Translations under genes and position numbers: made by a program
The notes under the pieces: generated by a model
What the model saw: the letters and a program-made list of their open reading frames with translations, nothing else
Told to the model about the DNA's origin: nothing
The model's database searches: none
NCBI GenBank assembly: GCA_026401055.1
Contig: JAPLNP010000454.1
Span: 1-36,368 of the forward strand
Length of the DNA stretch: 36,368 nucleotides
Origin: Planctomycetia bacterium
Lineage (GTDB): Bacteria > Planctomycetota > Planctomycetia > Pirellulales > Thermoguttaceae
Direction of reading: 5' to 3'
Shown: positions 23,971 through 32,142 of the stretch, in pieces
Numbering within the stretch: position 1 is the first letter of the stretch
Layout of the letters: every line of letters begins with the position of its first letter

Positions 23971-24969
23971 ATGATTGAGCGAGAACCACTGCCGACCGAT
24001 CGGATCATCGCTGATACCGGCCCGTCGGCGGTGGGCTCGATGAAAACGAACGATCTCTACTTGCTGTACGTGGCCGACGGCACGACGGTGCTCAAGTTCT
24101 ATCGCGGAAGCGACCCGTGGCGGCGCCGAACTCGCGAGCGCGCCATGCTCGAACTGTGGAACCAACACGGAATCAACGTGCCGAAGCTGCGCGCGTTGAC
24201 GCTGCCGCGAGTTTCCCGCCCGTATCTGGCGATGTCGTTCGTGCCGGGCCCCAGCCTCCGGGAGCGGCTTCGCGGCAAGGACGGCGCGGAAGTCGAGAAG
24301 CTCGCGCTTTTGGACCGCGTCTATCGCGAGATGCGGCGGCGTCATGAATTGGCCATCGAGGCGAAGGAACCGCGACTGATTCACCCCGACTGCAACACGG
24401 GGAACGTGATCCTGTCGGAGAATCGCGTCGTATGGATCGACCTGGAATGCGAAGGCCGATTCGCCGACGTGATTGACGGCGCCGCGGCGGAGATCTGCAA
24501 GTTCACCCGTTGGGTCGTTCGCGATTTGTCGATCGACAGCCTTGCTCGGGTGTGCGAGGTGTTGTGCGGGGCATACTGCGGGCTTGAGGTCCTGTTGGAG
24601 TACGCCCGCCATCGCACGTGCTGCCGGCCCCTTCAATTCCTGCACCGCTGGCGAAACCGTCGGCGGAAACTCGTCGCGCCCGCTCAGGTGACCACCTATG
24701 ACGTCGTCGACGGCGTGGACCGGACACTGAGTCGAGCCGGTTGGCGGCACGGGCTCGTTTCTCGGGCCGCGCTGCGGTCGAGGATCGAGGCCGTGGTTTC
24801 GGCCCACCGGACGCGAACGGGACTCGCGACGCCCCCGGTCATCGCGGGACTCCGGATTCATCGCGAACCGAGCATTTCCGACACCGCGGCTCAAACCAAG
24901 GCACCGTCGCCTTGCGGCCACGACAACTCGATCGACGGGGAAACAGCTTCGCGCCGCCGCGCGGCGTGA
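23971..24969 (+). CDS. Protein kinase-fold phosphotransferase
   Basis: This 332-aa protein has the kinase-like fold of aminoglycoside/sugar phosphotransferases and Kdo kinases. ATP-site lysine Lys42 is in TTVLKFYRG, with Glu61 as its possible partner. The catalytic loop is LIHPDCNTGNVIL, with Asp140 and Asn145. The metal-binding Asp157 is in VWIDLECEGRF. The HPDxxxxN pattern is the one used by small-molecule and lipid A core kinases rather than the HRD of protein kinases. The last about 100 residues are rich in Arg, with no recognisable domain. I cannot name the substrate; candidates are LPS core sugars or a metabolite. The ATG at 23971 is preferred over an upstream frame at 23872 because the N-terminal strands then begin correctly. 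It follows the protease gene by 132 nt on the same strand. Confidence 0.82.
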   Translation: MIEREPLPTDRIIADTGPSAVGSMKTNDLYLLYVADGTTVLKFYRGSDPWRRRTRERAMLELWNQHGINVPKLRALTLPRVSRPYLAMSFVPGPSLRERLRGKDGAEVEKLALLDRVYREMRRRHELAIEAKEPRLIHPDCNTGNVILSENRVVWIDLECEGRFADVIDGAAAEICKFTRWVVRDLSIDSLARVCEVLCGAYCGLEVLLEYARHRTCCRPLQFLHRWRNRRRKLVAPAQVTTYDVVDGVDRTLSRAGWRHGLVSRAALRSRIEAVVSAHRTRTGLATPPVIAGLRIHREPSISDTAAQTKAPSPCGHDNSIDGETASRRRAA

Positions 24970-24990
24970 ACCCGCCGCGACGCCGACGCC

Positions 24991-26742
24991 CTACCGCACC
25001 TCCTCGGCGAAATACCGCGAGGTCAGGCTCTCGCCGGTGACGCTTCGGACGAACTCGGGCCAGGGCAAGAGCGAGCCGGGGCGGAATACCTTGGTCTTGA
25101 GGAACTCGCCGAAGGGCTTCCGGCCGTTGAAGTCGAGCGTCGCGGCCGGGCCCTGGTGTCCGGCCTGTTGGGCCAGCACGTGGCGCAACTGCGCGGCGAA
25201 CAACTCGCCCAGCATGTAGTTGTGGTAGTAGACCGGCGCGATGGTGAAGTGCGGCTTGGCCGCCCAGTCGGGCTCGTCGCGCGACGCCGGACGCTGGACC
25301 AACTGGTACCGTTGGACGTCGTCCCACCACAGCTTGTTCAGGTCCTGGTCCGGGTTCTCGTACAGCGCCTTCTCGAAATGGAGCATGACCAGCGTCCACC
25401 GGGCGAAAATCAACTGCTCGCGGCGCCGCTGCTGGCGGATGGCCTCGGCAAGATCCTTCACGCGAGCCGGATCGGCCCCCGCGTAGCCGACCAGCCACGT
25501 CGGGTTCTTGCCCAGCGCCCCGAAGAGCATGGCCACGCCCTCGGTCGTCAGCGTGTGGGCGGCGTCGCGCAGGTTAAACGGCAGCGACCGGTCGATATGC
25601 ATGCTGTAGACGGCGTGGCCGCTCTCGTGCAGCATCGTGTCCATCCACTCGGCCGTCGGCTTGATGTTGCACAGCGTGCGGACGTCGCCGGCGCGGTCGA
25701 TGTCCGTGCAGAAGGCGTGCTGGTCCTTGCCCTCGCGCTCGTAAAGATCGCTCCGGGCGACGATCTCGTCGATCGGCAGGCCGATGCCGGCGTAGAACTT
25801 CTCGGCCAGCGCGACGACGTCTTCCTTCTTCTTGTTCTCGTAGAACTCGTCGAGATTCACCCGATCCGACGGCGGCGCGGCTTGGAAGTACGGGTTGTCG
25901 TAGTGCCAGGGCATGATCGCCTCGGGCTCGACCTTGAATCGCCTGGCCAGCTCGCCGTCCACGTCGCGCTTCATCTTGGCGAAAGGCTCGGCGGTCAGCC
26001 GGTCCAACTCGGCGAAGATGGCCAGCAGTTGCTCCGGATCATGCTCCTGGAGCCGGATCTCCATGTCCCAGTAGTTGGCGTACCCCAGGCGCCGCGCGGC
26101 CTCGTTGCGGACCTTGGCCAACTCGCGCAGCTTCGCGGCGACCTGACCGCCGACCTGCTTCAGGGCCATCCAGATCTTCTCGCGCCGGGCGCTGTCGGTC
26201 TCCTTGCGGAGCATGTCCAGAAGGTCGTTGTTCGTCACGCGGCGGCCGTCGATCTCGGCCCGATACGTGTTGAATATCTGCTCGATCTCGGTCGACAGGT
26301 TGACCATCTTCTCGAGCATTTCCGGGGGCAGTTGGTTGCTCTCGAACGCAAGCTCGGCGAGACGCATCGCCCGGGCGTCGACGGGATCGAGCCGGTCCTT
26401 GATCGTCATCAGCCGCTTGATCCGGCGGTAGGTATCGGGATTGCTGTGGTACAGTCTCAGGGCCAGCGAGGCCTTGGCCGCGGCGTCGAAATCCTCCTTC
26501 TTGCCCGAGTTGGCCGCGACCCACCCGGCCAGGTTCGCGCGGATGTCCAACTCGGCGAGCTTCGCCTGGTAGTCCGCCAGCAGCGTCTTCGCCTCGGCGA
26601 TCATTTGCTCCGTCTCCTTCTCGGTGGGAGCCTTTGCGGCGTTGGCGCCGCCGGTCGCGGGTTGCTCGGCTATCGAGGGCGTCGTCGCCCCGAGGAGAAC
26701 TGCCAGGCCGACGACGAGGGACGCCACAACGATCTTCTTCAT
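24991..26742 (-). CDS. M2 family metallopeptidase (ACE-like)
   Basis: This 583-aa protein is a peptidyl-dipeptidase of the angiotensin-converting enzyme type (Pfam Peptidase_M2). The zinc motif HESGH is in DTMLHESGHAVYSMH, with TTEGVAMLFG about 25 residues later supplying the third ligand Glu. Other family text is 'MEIRLQEHDP', 'NPYFQAAPP' and 'APVYYHNYMLGE'. A signal peptide (KKIVVASLVVGLAVLLGATTPSIA) predicts export, so it would trim peptides outside the cytoplasm. Length is normal for a single-domain M2 enzyme. The ATG at 26742 follows AGGAG by 7 nt; an upstream open frame to 26892 is not convincing. It is convergent with the kinase-fold gene and downstream of the EF-hand gene on the same strand. 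Confidence 0.93.
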   Translation of the reverse strand: MKKIVVASLVVGLAVLLGATTPSIAEQPATGGANAAKAPTEKETEQMIAEAKTLLADYQAKLAELDIRANLAGWVAANSGKKEDFDAAAKASLALRLYHSNPDTYRRIKRLMTIKDRLDPVDARAMRLAELAFESNQLPPEMLEKMVNLSTEIEQIFNTYRAEIDGRRVTNNDLLDMLRKETDSARREKIWMALKQVGGQVAAKLRELAKVRNEAARRLGYANYWDMEIRLQEHDPEQLLAIFAELDRLTAEPFAKMKRDVDGELARRFKVEPEAIMPWHYDNPYFQAAPPSDRVNLDEFYENKKKEDVVALAEKFYAGIGLPIDEIVARSDLYEREGKDQHAFCTDIDRAGDVRTLCNIKPTAEWMDTMLHESGHAVYSMHIDRSLPFNLRDAAHTLTTEGVAMLFGALGKNPTWLVGYAGADPARVKDLAEAIRQQRRREQLIFARWTLVMLHFEKALYENPDQDLNKLWWDDVQRYQLVQRPASRDEPDWAAKPHFTIAPVYYHNYMLGELFAAQLRHVLAQQAGHQGPAATLDFNGRKPFGEFLKTKVFRPGSLLPWPEFVRSVTGESLTSRYFAEEVR

Positions 26743-26878
26743 GGTCTCACTCCTGATGATGTTCACCCGGTTCCGAACCACTCCCCCATCCCCTGCCCCA
26801 GGATAGCTCGGGGGGATAGCGAGTGCAAAAATCCGCCGGGTGGGAGAATGCCCGAAATGGGGGTTTTGCGATGCGCGG

Positions 26879-27619
26879 CTATTTCCGTCCACCGTCCGCC
26901 GCCTTCGGAGCGGCGGCCTTGTTCGCCCCGGCGCATTCCTTCGCCGTGATCAGCCCGTCGCCGTTGGCGTCGTATCGGGCGAACTCGTCGATGTCGGTCT
27001 GGGTCGCCTTGGGAGCAAACTCGGCCATCGTGAGTTGTCCGTCGCCGTCGGCGTCGCGGGCGGCGAACCAGTCGGGCAGCCCCGGCAGTTGGCTCCGCGG
27101 CGAGACGTGGAACTTCTGATCGCGACGGGGTTCCGGCTTGGGCGTTCCCTCGGCGACCGTGCCCGCCCCGGCGCCGGGCGGCGTGCCCTCCTTCGCCGTC
27201 GCGGCCGTCGCGGCGGCATCACCCGACGCCGCGGCGGTGCTCGGCTGCAACAGCGGCGGCGCCGCCACGAGTTCGTCGAGTTGTGCCGAAAGCAGCCGGA
27301 TCTTGCGCCGCCGACCATAGTTGGCGACGTATTGCGCCAGTTCTCGCGAGCCGATCTTCTTGTCGCCATCGCCGTCGATCACCTCCGGCGCGCCTCGCAT
27401 CCGGCTCCACTCGCCCTGATCGAGCGCCGCATCGTCGTTGGCGTCGTACTGACGGATCAATCGCTCGGCATAGCGGAGCACTTTGGCGGGAATCGGCGCG
27501 TCGCCTTCGTCGGCAACGACCTCGGCCCGCAACCCGCCGGCCGACGGCGCGAGCAATAGTCCCGCCAACACGAAGGCGAACCCGGCGGAGTGCCCCACTG
27601 TTCTTGAATCGCGGATCAT
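26879..27619 (-). CDS. Exported EF-hand calcium-binding protein
   Basis: This 246-aa protein has a signal peptide (about 1-32) and four EF-hand-like loops: DANDDAALDQGE (59-70), DGDGDKKIGSRE (82-93), DADGDGQLTMAE (189-200) and DANGDGLITAKE (217-228). Each has Asp at 1, 3 or 5 and Glu at position 12, so calcium binding is likely. The middle (about 115-165) is an Ala/Pro/Thr-rich, low-complexity linker. The role is unknown; EF-hand exported proteins are abundant in planctomycetes. The ATG at 27619 follows AAGGGAG. It is upstream of the M2 peptidase on the same strand (136 nt) and divergent from the secretion operon. Confidence 0.88.
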   Translation of the reverse strand: MIRDSRTVGHSAGFAFVLAGLLLAPSAGGLRAEVVADEGDAPIPAKVLRYAERLIRQYDANDDAALDQGEWSRMRGAPEVIDGDGDKKIGSRELAQYVANYGRRRKIRLLSAQLDELVAAPPLLQPSTAAASGDAAATAATAKEGTPPGAGAGTVAEGTPKPEPRRDQKFHVSPRSQLPGLPDWFAARDADGDGQLTMAEFAPKATQTDIDEFARYDANGDGLITAKECAGANKAAAPKAADGGRK

Positions 27620-27780
27620 GGAAAACTCCCTTCGCCCCTGGTGAAAGCGTTCACCGGCGCACAGCGCATTCATGCGGATGGACTTGAAGAACCGCAGCGC
27701 CATCCAGCCTTATCTTGGATCCGTCGGCGGTCCGTGTCCAGTGTCTCGACCCTGACGCCTTGGGCGCGCGGCCCGTCGAA

Positions 27781-27809
27781 TTGCCGCCGGCGGCACGCCA
27801 CCGGCGCAA
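27781..27809. repeat. GC-rich hairpin in the spacer
   Basis: TTGCCGCCGGCGGC (27781-27794) pairs with GCCACCGGCGCAA (27797-27809) except for a bulge and a mismatch. It is probably an interspersed palindrome rather than a terminator, because no T-run follows. Confidence 0.35.
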
Positions 27810-28026
27810 GTGTCCCCCCCGGTGTCGGGGTTCAGCGACTCGGCGCGGCGACATTTTTTCTTTGCCCCACCCGACGACGAGCGCTTTCCCTATCTTCCCA
27901 AACCAGTCTTATCCTAAGCTGAATCGCGTCTTACGCACCCCCCGAGCTAGTTACACCACGGACAAAAATGACACTATGGAGTGGTTTGCTACTACATACA
28001 AGAGTCATTCTCGGGTTAGGCCTGTC

Positions 28027-28054
28027 TTGACGGGGCCGAAAAGGTCCGTACAAT
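28027..28054 (+). promoter_or_regulatory. Putative sigma70 promoter for gspE operon
   Basis: TTGACG at 28027-28032 and TACAAT at 28049-28054 with a 16-nt spacer fit the -35/-10 consensus closely. It would give a 5' leader of about 220 nt before gspE. It is the best-matching promoter I saw in the window. Confidence 0.55.
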
Positions 28055-28279
28055 CGAGGCTAGCAATACATTCCGTTTACAGCGGCCAGAGGTCAATCGC
28101 TCGACCATGGCCGCCCTGCCTTAGACAACTCGCCTTCCTTCGTGTGTTGCTGGTTGCTTGAAGTGTTTCCAGCAAAGCCGCCCTGGAATCAGGGATGATT
28201 CACCGCCTGGCCGACCGCGGTTGCTCGCGTGCCCGGCGACGTCGATGACGACAACTGGCTTTAGCCCACCGAGCGAATC

Positions 28280-29977
28280 ATGATTACCGCCCGAACTCTG
28301 CCCCCGGGGGCACGATTGGACGCGACCCAGATCAAGCTGGCGCGAGACGCCCAAGCCGCCGACGGCCATCTCGCGCTGGTTGCCTCCGATTTGGGATGCG
28401 AGACCGAGGAAGAAGCACTGGCGGCGGTGGGCGAGGTGCTCGGCCTCGAGGTGGTCGACCTCTCCACTGTGGAGGTGGACCTGGGCTTGCTGAAGGACTT
28501 TCCGCTCAAGTTGATTCACCGTCACGGCATCTTCCCGATCCGGATCGAGAAGGGTTCGGTCGTGGTGGCCACCGGCAACCCGTTCGACCTGCACGCCCTG
28601 GACGCCGTCGGCGCCGCCACCGGCAAAAGCGTGCTGCCGGTGCTCGCCGTGCCCGACGAGTTGGCCAAGCTCATCAAGGCCCACCTGGGCGTCGGCGCCG
28701 AGACGATCGACGGTCTGATGGCGCAGGACGAGCAGCGTCACGGCAACGTCGAGATGCTCGAGGAGATCGACTGGAACCAGTCCGAGGCGTCGGAAATGGT
28801 CCAGCAGGCCTCGGTCGTCCGGCTGGTGAACGAGATTCTCGAGGAGGCGGTGGAAACTCGGGCGAGCGACATCCACATCGAGTCGCAGGCCAAGGGTTTG
28901 AAGATACGCTACCGCATCGACGGCGTGTTGCAGAAGCAGACGCTCCCGTCCGAGTTGAACCGTTTTTCGGCCGCGATCATCAGCCGGTTGAAGATCATGG
29001 CCCGGTTGAACATCGCGGAAAAACGCTTGCCGCAAGACGGCCGGATCAAGCTCAAGGTGGCCGGCCGCGAGGTGGACGTCCGCGTCTCGATCATCCCGAT
29101 GCTGCACGGCGAGGGCATCGTCATGCGCGTGTTGGACAAGGACCGGATGCAATTCTCGCTGCGCGGCGTCGGCATGGACGAGGACACCTACGCCCGGTTC
29201 AACCGCCTGATCCAACTGCCGCACGGAATCATCCTGGTGACGGGTCCGACCGGCTCCGGCAAGACGACTACGCTCTACAGCGCGCTGAACGAGATCAAGA
29301 ACGAAGACACGAAGATCATCACGACCGAAGACCCCATCGAGTATCAACTCGAAGGGATCAACCAGATCCAAGTGCACACGAAGGTGGGGCTGACGTTCGC
29401 GTCGAGCCTGCGGGCGATTCTGCGCCACGATCCCGACGTCGTGCTGGTCGGCGAGATCCGCGACCTGGAAACGGCCGAGAATGCGGTGCAGGCGTCGTTG
29501 ACCGGCCACCTGGTGTTCAGCACGCTGCACACGAACGACGCGGCCGGCGCGTTCATGCGGTTGATCGACATGGGCGTCGAGCCGTTTTTGGTCAGCAGCA
29601 CGGTGGAGGGCATCATGGCCCAGCGTCTGGTCCGCACGCTCTGCCGCGAGTGCTGCGAGTCCTACCTGCCCCGGTCCGAAGACCTGCCCGACGACTTCCC
29701 CGTGGCCGAACTGCGCGAAAGCGGCCAGCGGATCCTTCGGCCCGTGGGTTGCCGCCAGTGCCGTGGGACGGGATATTCCGGCCGGCTGGGGATTTACGAA
29801 CTGCTGGTGGCCGACGACGAGATCCGGCGGTTGGCCGGCGAGCGGGTGGGCTCGAACGTCATCAAACAAGCCGCCATGAAGGCCGGAATGCGAACGCTCC
29901 GCCATGACGGCTGGCGAAAAGTCCTTCGGGGCAAAACCACCATCGACGAAGTCCTGCGCGTCACCAAGGCCGACTGA
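28280..29977 (+). CDS. gspE: Type II secretion ATPase GspE
   Basis: This 565-aa cytoplasmic ATPase drives assembly of the type II secretion pseudopilus. The N-terminal MshEN-type domain (about 30-140) is followed by the T2SSE core: 'RASDIHIE' (194-201), Walker A GPTGSGKTTT (322-331), Asp box-like TTEDPIEYQ (348-356), Walker B VVLVGEIRD (387-395), and the His box 'LTGHLVFSTLHTND'. The zinc-finger cysteines Cys455, Cys458, Cys491 and Cys494 (CREC, CRQC) are present, typical of GspE rather than PilB. The length is normal. The ATG at 28280 has only a weak ribosome-binding site. It heads the gsp operon and is probably transcribed from the promoter at 28027. Partner membrane protein GspL is not seen in the window. 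Confidence 0.95.
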   Translation: MITARTLPPGARLDATQIKLARDAQAADGHLALVASDLGCETEEEALAAVGEVLGLEVVDLSTVEVDLGLLKDFPLKLIHRHGIFPIRIEKGSVVVATGNPFDLHALDAVGAATGKSVLPVLAVPDELAKLIKAHLGVGAETIDGLMAQDEQRHGNVEMLEEIDWNQSEASEMVQQASVVRLVNEILEEAVETRASDIHIESQAKGLKIRYRIDGVLQKQTLPSELNRFSAAIISRLKIMARLNIAEKRLPQDGRIKLKVAGREVDVRVSIIPMLHGEGIVMRVLDKDRMQFSLRGVGMDEDTYARFNRLIQLPHGIILVTGPTGSGKTTTLYSALNEIKNEDTKIITTEDPIEYQLEGINQIQVHTKVGLTFASSLRAILRHDPDVVLVGEIRDLETAENAVQASLTGHLVFSTLHTNDAAGAFMRLIDMGVEPFLVSSTVEGIMAQRLVRTLCRECCESYLPRSEDLPDDFPVAELRESGQRILRPVGCRQCRGTGYSGRLGIYELLVADDEIRRLAGERVGSNVIKQAAMKAGMRTLRHDGWRKVLRGKTTIDEVLRVTKAD

Positions 29978-30004
29978 AGTTGTCGGTTGTCCGTTATCCG
30001 TGGA

Positions 30005-30092
30005 TGGCACGTCCCTGAGCCTGGGGCGAAGGGCGTGGCTGATCCGTCGCGGGTGCCCGCCACGCCCTTCGCCCGAGGCTCAGGGCGTGCCA
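30005..30092. repeat. Large palindrome between gspE and gspF
   Basis: A 35-nt arm (30005-30039) and its inverse (30059-30092) match except for one inserted base and one mismatch, with a 19-nt loop. The arms begin TGGCACG and end GAAGGGCGTGGC. It lies in the 159-nt space between gspE and gspF in the middle of the operon. It could be a third family of interspersed planctomycete palindrome, and may reduce or stabilise the downstream mRNA. Confidence 0.85.
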
Positions 30093-30136
30093 CCCGGCCG
30101 TCTTGGAATGAACTCAACTACCGAACCCCTCCGCTC

Positions 30137-31351
30137 ATGCCTCAGTACGTCTACACAGCCCGAACCACCGACGGCCAAGACGTCGTCGGAACGATGACGG
30201 CCGGCAGCAAGCGCGAGACGCTTAACGCCTTGGCCGAGCGGTCGCTGTTCGCGATTCGGGTGGAGGACGCCAAGCCCGCGCGCCGGACGTTTCAGTTCCA
30301 ATCGCGGATCAAGCCGTCGCTGGTCGCGACCACACTGAGCCAACTGGCCGACCTGCTGCAGAACGGGGTTCCGCTGCTGAAGTCGCTGGACGTCCTGGCG
30401 AGCCAGACGGCCCATCCGGGCCTGGCCGAGATCCTCGAGTCGGTCCGCGACGCGGTCGCCGAGGGCAACTCGCTCGACGCGGCGATGGCGAAGCATCCGC
30501 GGATCTTCGGCGAGTTGGCGGTGAGCATGGTCCGGGCCGGGTCGGAGGGCGCGTTTCTGGAGGACGCCCTGAAGCGGACGGCGGATTTCCTCGAACTGCA
30601 AGAGGAGCTCAAGGGCCGGATCGTCGGCGCGATGTTCTACCCGGCGTTCCTCGCCGTCGTCGGCTCCATCATCACCGTCGTGTTGATCGTATTCTTCGTG
30701 CCCAAGTTCGCCGAACTGTTCGAGCGGCTGGAGAAGGAAGGGGGCGGTCTGCCGCTGGCCACGGTGATCCTGCTGGGGCTGAGCGGTTTCTTGGGACGCT
30801 ACGGCATATTGGTGCTGGCCGCTTTGGGCGGAGCGGCCTACTGGCTCCGCGGCGCGGCGGTGAGCGAGCGGGGACGAGAGTTCGTCGACCGCTGGAAGCT
30901 CAAGATTCCGCTGGTGGGCAAGGTTCTCCTCGGCGCGGCCACGTCGCGATTCTGCCGCGTGCTGGGCACCCTGCTGCGCAACGGCGTGCCGCTGTTGCGG
31001 TCGCTGGAGATCAGCAGCGCGTCGACCGGAAACGTCGTCCTGGCCGCGGCCATCCGCGCGTCGGCCGAAAACATCTCGTCCGGCGAAACCCTCGCCCAGC
31101 CGCTGGCCGCCTGCGGACTGTTTCCGCGCTCGGTGATGGCCATGATCACGATCGCCGAGGAATCGAACAACCTGGACGAAGTGCTCGTGAACATCGCCGA
31201 CGGGATCGACCGGAAGACCAGCCGGCAGTTGGACACGATGGTCCGATTGGTCGAGCCGATCATGCTGCTGGTGATGGGCTTGGCGATCGGCTTCGTCATG
31301 GTCGCGCTGTTGCTGCCCGTGTTCGACATGAGTTCGGCCATGGGAGGATAG
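30137..31351 (+). CDS. gspF: Type II secretion inner membrane protein GspF
   Basis: This 404-aa polytopic platform protein of the type II secretion inner membrane complex has two T2SSF domains (about 65-190 and 270-390), each starting with an 'LADLLQNGVPLLKSLDVL' or 'LLRNGVPLLRSLEI' helix. Membrane segments are near 170-190, 215-240 and 370-395. It starts MPQYVYTARTTDGQ, the usual GspF/PilC opening. No good ribosome-binding site precedes the ATG, and the frame is open upstream to about 29987 through the palindrome, but the ATG at 30137 gives the normal N-terminus. It interacts with GspE, GspL and GspC in known systems. The gene ends 167 nt before gspG, with repeats in between. Confidence 0.94.
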   Translation: MPQYVYTARTTDGQDVVGTMTAGSKRETLNALAERSLFAIRVEDAKPARRTFQFQSRIKPSLVATTLSQLADLLQNGVPLLKSLDVLASQTAHPGLAEILESVRDAVAEGNSLDAAMAKHPRIFGELAVSMVRAGSEGAFLEDALKRTADFLELQEELKGRIVGAMFYPAFLAVVGSIITVVLIVFFVPKFAELFERLEKEGGGLPLATVILLGLSGFLGRYGILVLAALGGAAYWLRGAAVSERGREFVDRWKLKIPLVGKVLLGAATSRFCRVLGTLLRNGVPLLRSLEISSASTGNVVLAAAIRASAENISSGETLAQPLAACGLFPRSVMAMITIAEESNNLDEVLVNIADGIDRKTSRQLDTMVRLVEPIMLLVMGLAIGFVMVALLLPVFDMSSAMGG

Positions 31352-31455
31352 TTGTCAGTGGCCAGTTGTCAGTTGCCAGTGGGAGTAGAACAAACGCCCG
31401 CCGACTGCGTCGGCGGGGTGCGTTGCGGCCATGCGAGTGCCACGCTGTCGTGGCA
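31351..31455. repeat. Direct repeat and hairpins between gspF and gspG
   Basis: GTTGTCAGT occurs at 31351-31359 and 31365-31373, followed by GCCAGT. Next come a hairpin CCCGCCGAC/GTCGGCGGG (31397-31417) and a hairpin TGCCACG/CGTGGCA (31438-31455). The spacing suggests two or three short interspersed elements stacked in one intercistronic gap. Confidence 0.55.
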
Positions 31456-31518
31456 ACCAAGAACCATCGAAAACCATTTTGAAACCACCTGGTTTCCCGT
31501 CTTAAGGAGAAACACGTC

Positions 31519-32130
31519 ATGAGAAATCTCACGCATCGCCGCCGGCGAGGTTTTACGCTGGTCGAGGTCCTGGTCGTGATGGCCATTCTCGTCCTCCTGG
31601 CCGGCTTGGTCGTGCCGAGGATCCTCGGCTCGAAGAAGAAAGCCGACATCAGCGCCACGCAGACGCAGATCGGCGCGTTCAAGGGCGCCCTGGAACGATA
31701 CGCCCTGGACATGAACGACTTCCCCACGACCGAGCAGGGGCTGGCCGCGCTGGGCCAAGAGCCCGACGCCGCCCAAGAGGGCGAGTCCGGCACCGGCAAA
31801 TTGGACGGGCCGTATCTGACAGGTGAGGACGTGCCGGCCGATCCCTGGGGAAACGCCTACCAGTACGAGTACCCGCCCACCCACGGTAAGGGCAAGGATC
31901 CGGAAATCTGGTCCTATGGCCCCGACGAGCAAGACGACACCGAGGACGACATCGTCAGTTGGAAGAAGGTCGACGAAGGTAGCGGCGAGTCCGTCGAAAA
32001 CGAGGCGGCGGGAAGCAAGAGCGGCGGCGGAAGCAAGACCGGCAACGGCAACAAGAGCGGAAGCAAGAGCGGCAGCAAGAGCGGTAGCACGAGCGGAATG
32101 AGCAGGGAAGCCCCGCCGAACAAGAAATAG
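31519..32130 (+). CDS. gspG: Major pseudopilin GspG
   Basis: This 203-aa protein is the main subunit of the type II pseudopilus. The prepilin leader is short (MRNLTHRRRRG), cut before Phe: GFTLVEVLVVMAILVLL, with Glu at +5. The GspG core includes 'TQIGAFKGALERYALDMNDFPTTEQGL' and 'DPWGNAYQYEYP', where calcium-binding residues of the family lie. Unlike typical GspG proteins (about 140 aa), it has a low-complexity tail from about 150 to the end, made of Ser, Gly and Lys with SGSKSGSKSG repeats. An AAGGAGA site precedes the ATG at 31519. The stop at 32130 is 12 nt before the first possible gspH start. Confidence 0.94.
   Translation: MRNLTHRRRRGFTLVEVLVVMAILVLLAGLVVPRILGSKKKADISATQTQIGAFKGALERYALDMNDFPTTEQGLAALGQEPDAAQEGESGTGKLDGPYLTGEDVPADPWGNAYQYEYPPTHGKGKDPEIWSYGPDEQDDTEDDIVSWKKVDEGSGESVENEAAGSKSGGGSKTGNGNKSGSKSGSKSGSTSGMSREAPPNKK
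32010..32100. repeat. Short tandem repeat encoding a Ser-Gly-Lys tail
   Basis: The last about 90 nt of gspG contain imperfect 9- to 12-nt units (AGCAAGAGCGGC and variants) encoding Ser-Lys-Ser-Gly. Such slippage-prone repeats may vary in copy number between strains. Confidence 0.6.
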
Positions 32131-32142
32131 GCAACCCGGCCC

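Larger units (their letters stand above)
27620..28279. other. Divergent spacer before the secretion operon
   Basis: This 660-nt spacer is bounded by the EF-hand gene (minus) and gspE (plus). It contains a GC-rich hairpin at 27781-27809 and a well-formed sigma70-type promoter at 28027-28054. The rest has no convincing gene. Confidence 0.55.

Noticed and set aside
28121-30010. 629-codon minus-strand ORF opposite gspE
   Set aside because: Shadow of gspE caused by high GC and codon bias; the sense strand has full Walker motifs and zinc cysteines.
29987-30136. Upstream extension of gspF through the palindrome
   Set aside because: The frame is open but the only start is a TTG; the ATG at 30137 gives the standard GspF N-terminus. 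Kept only as a note.
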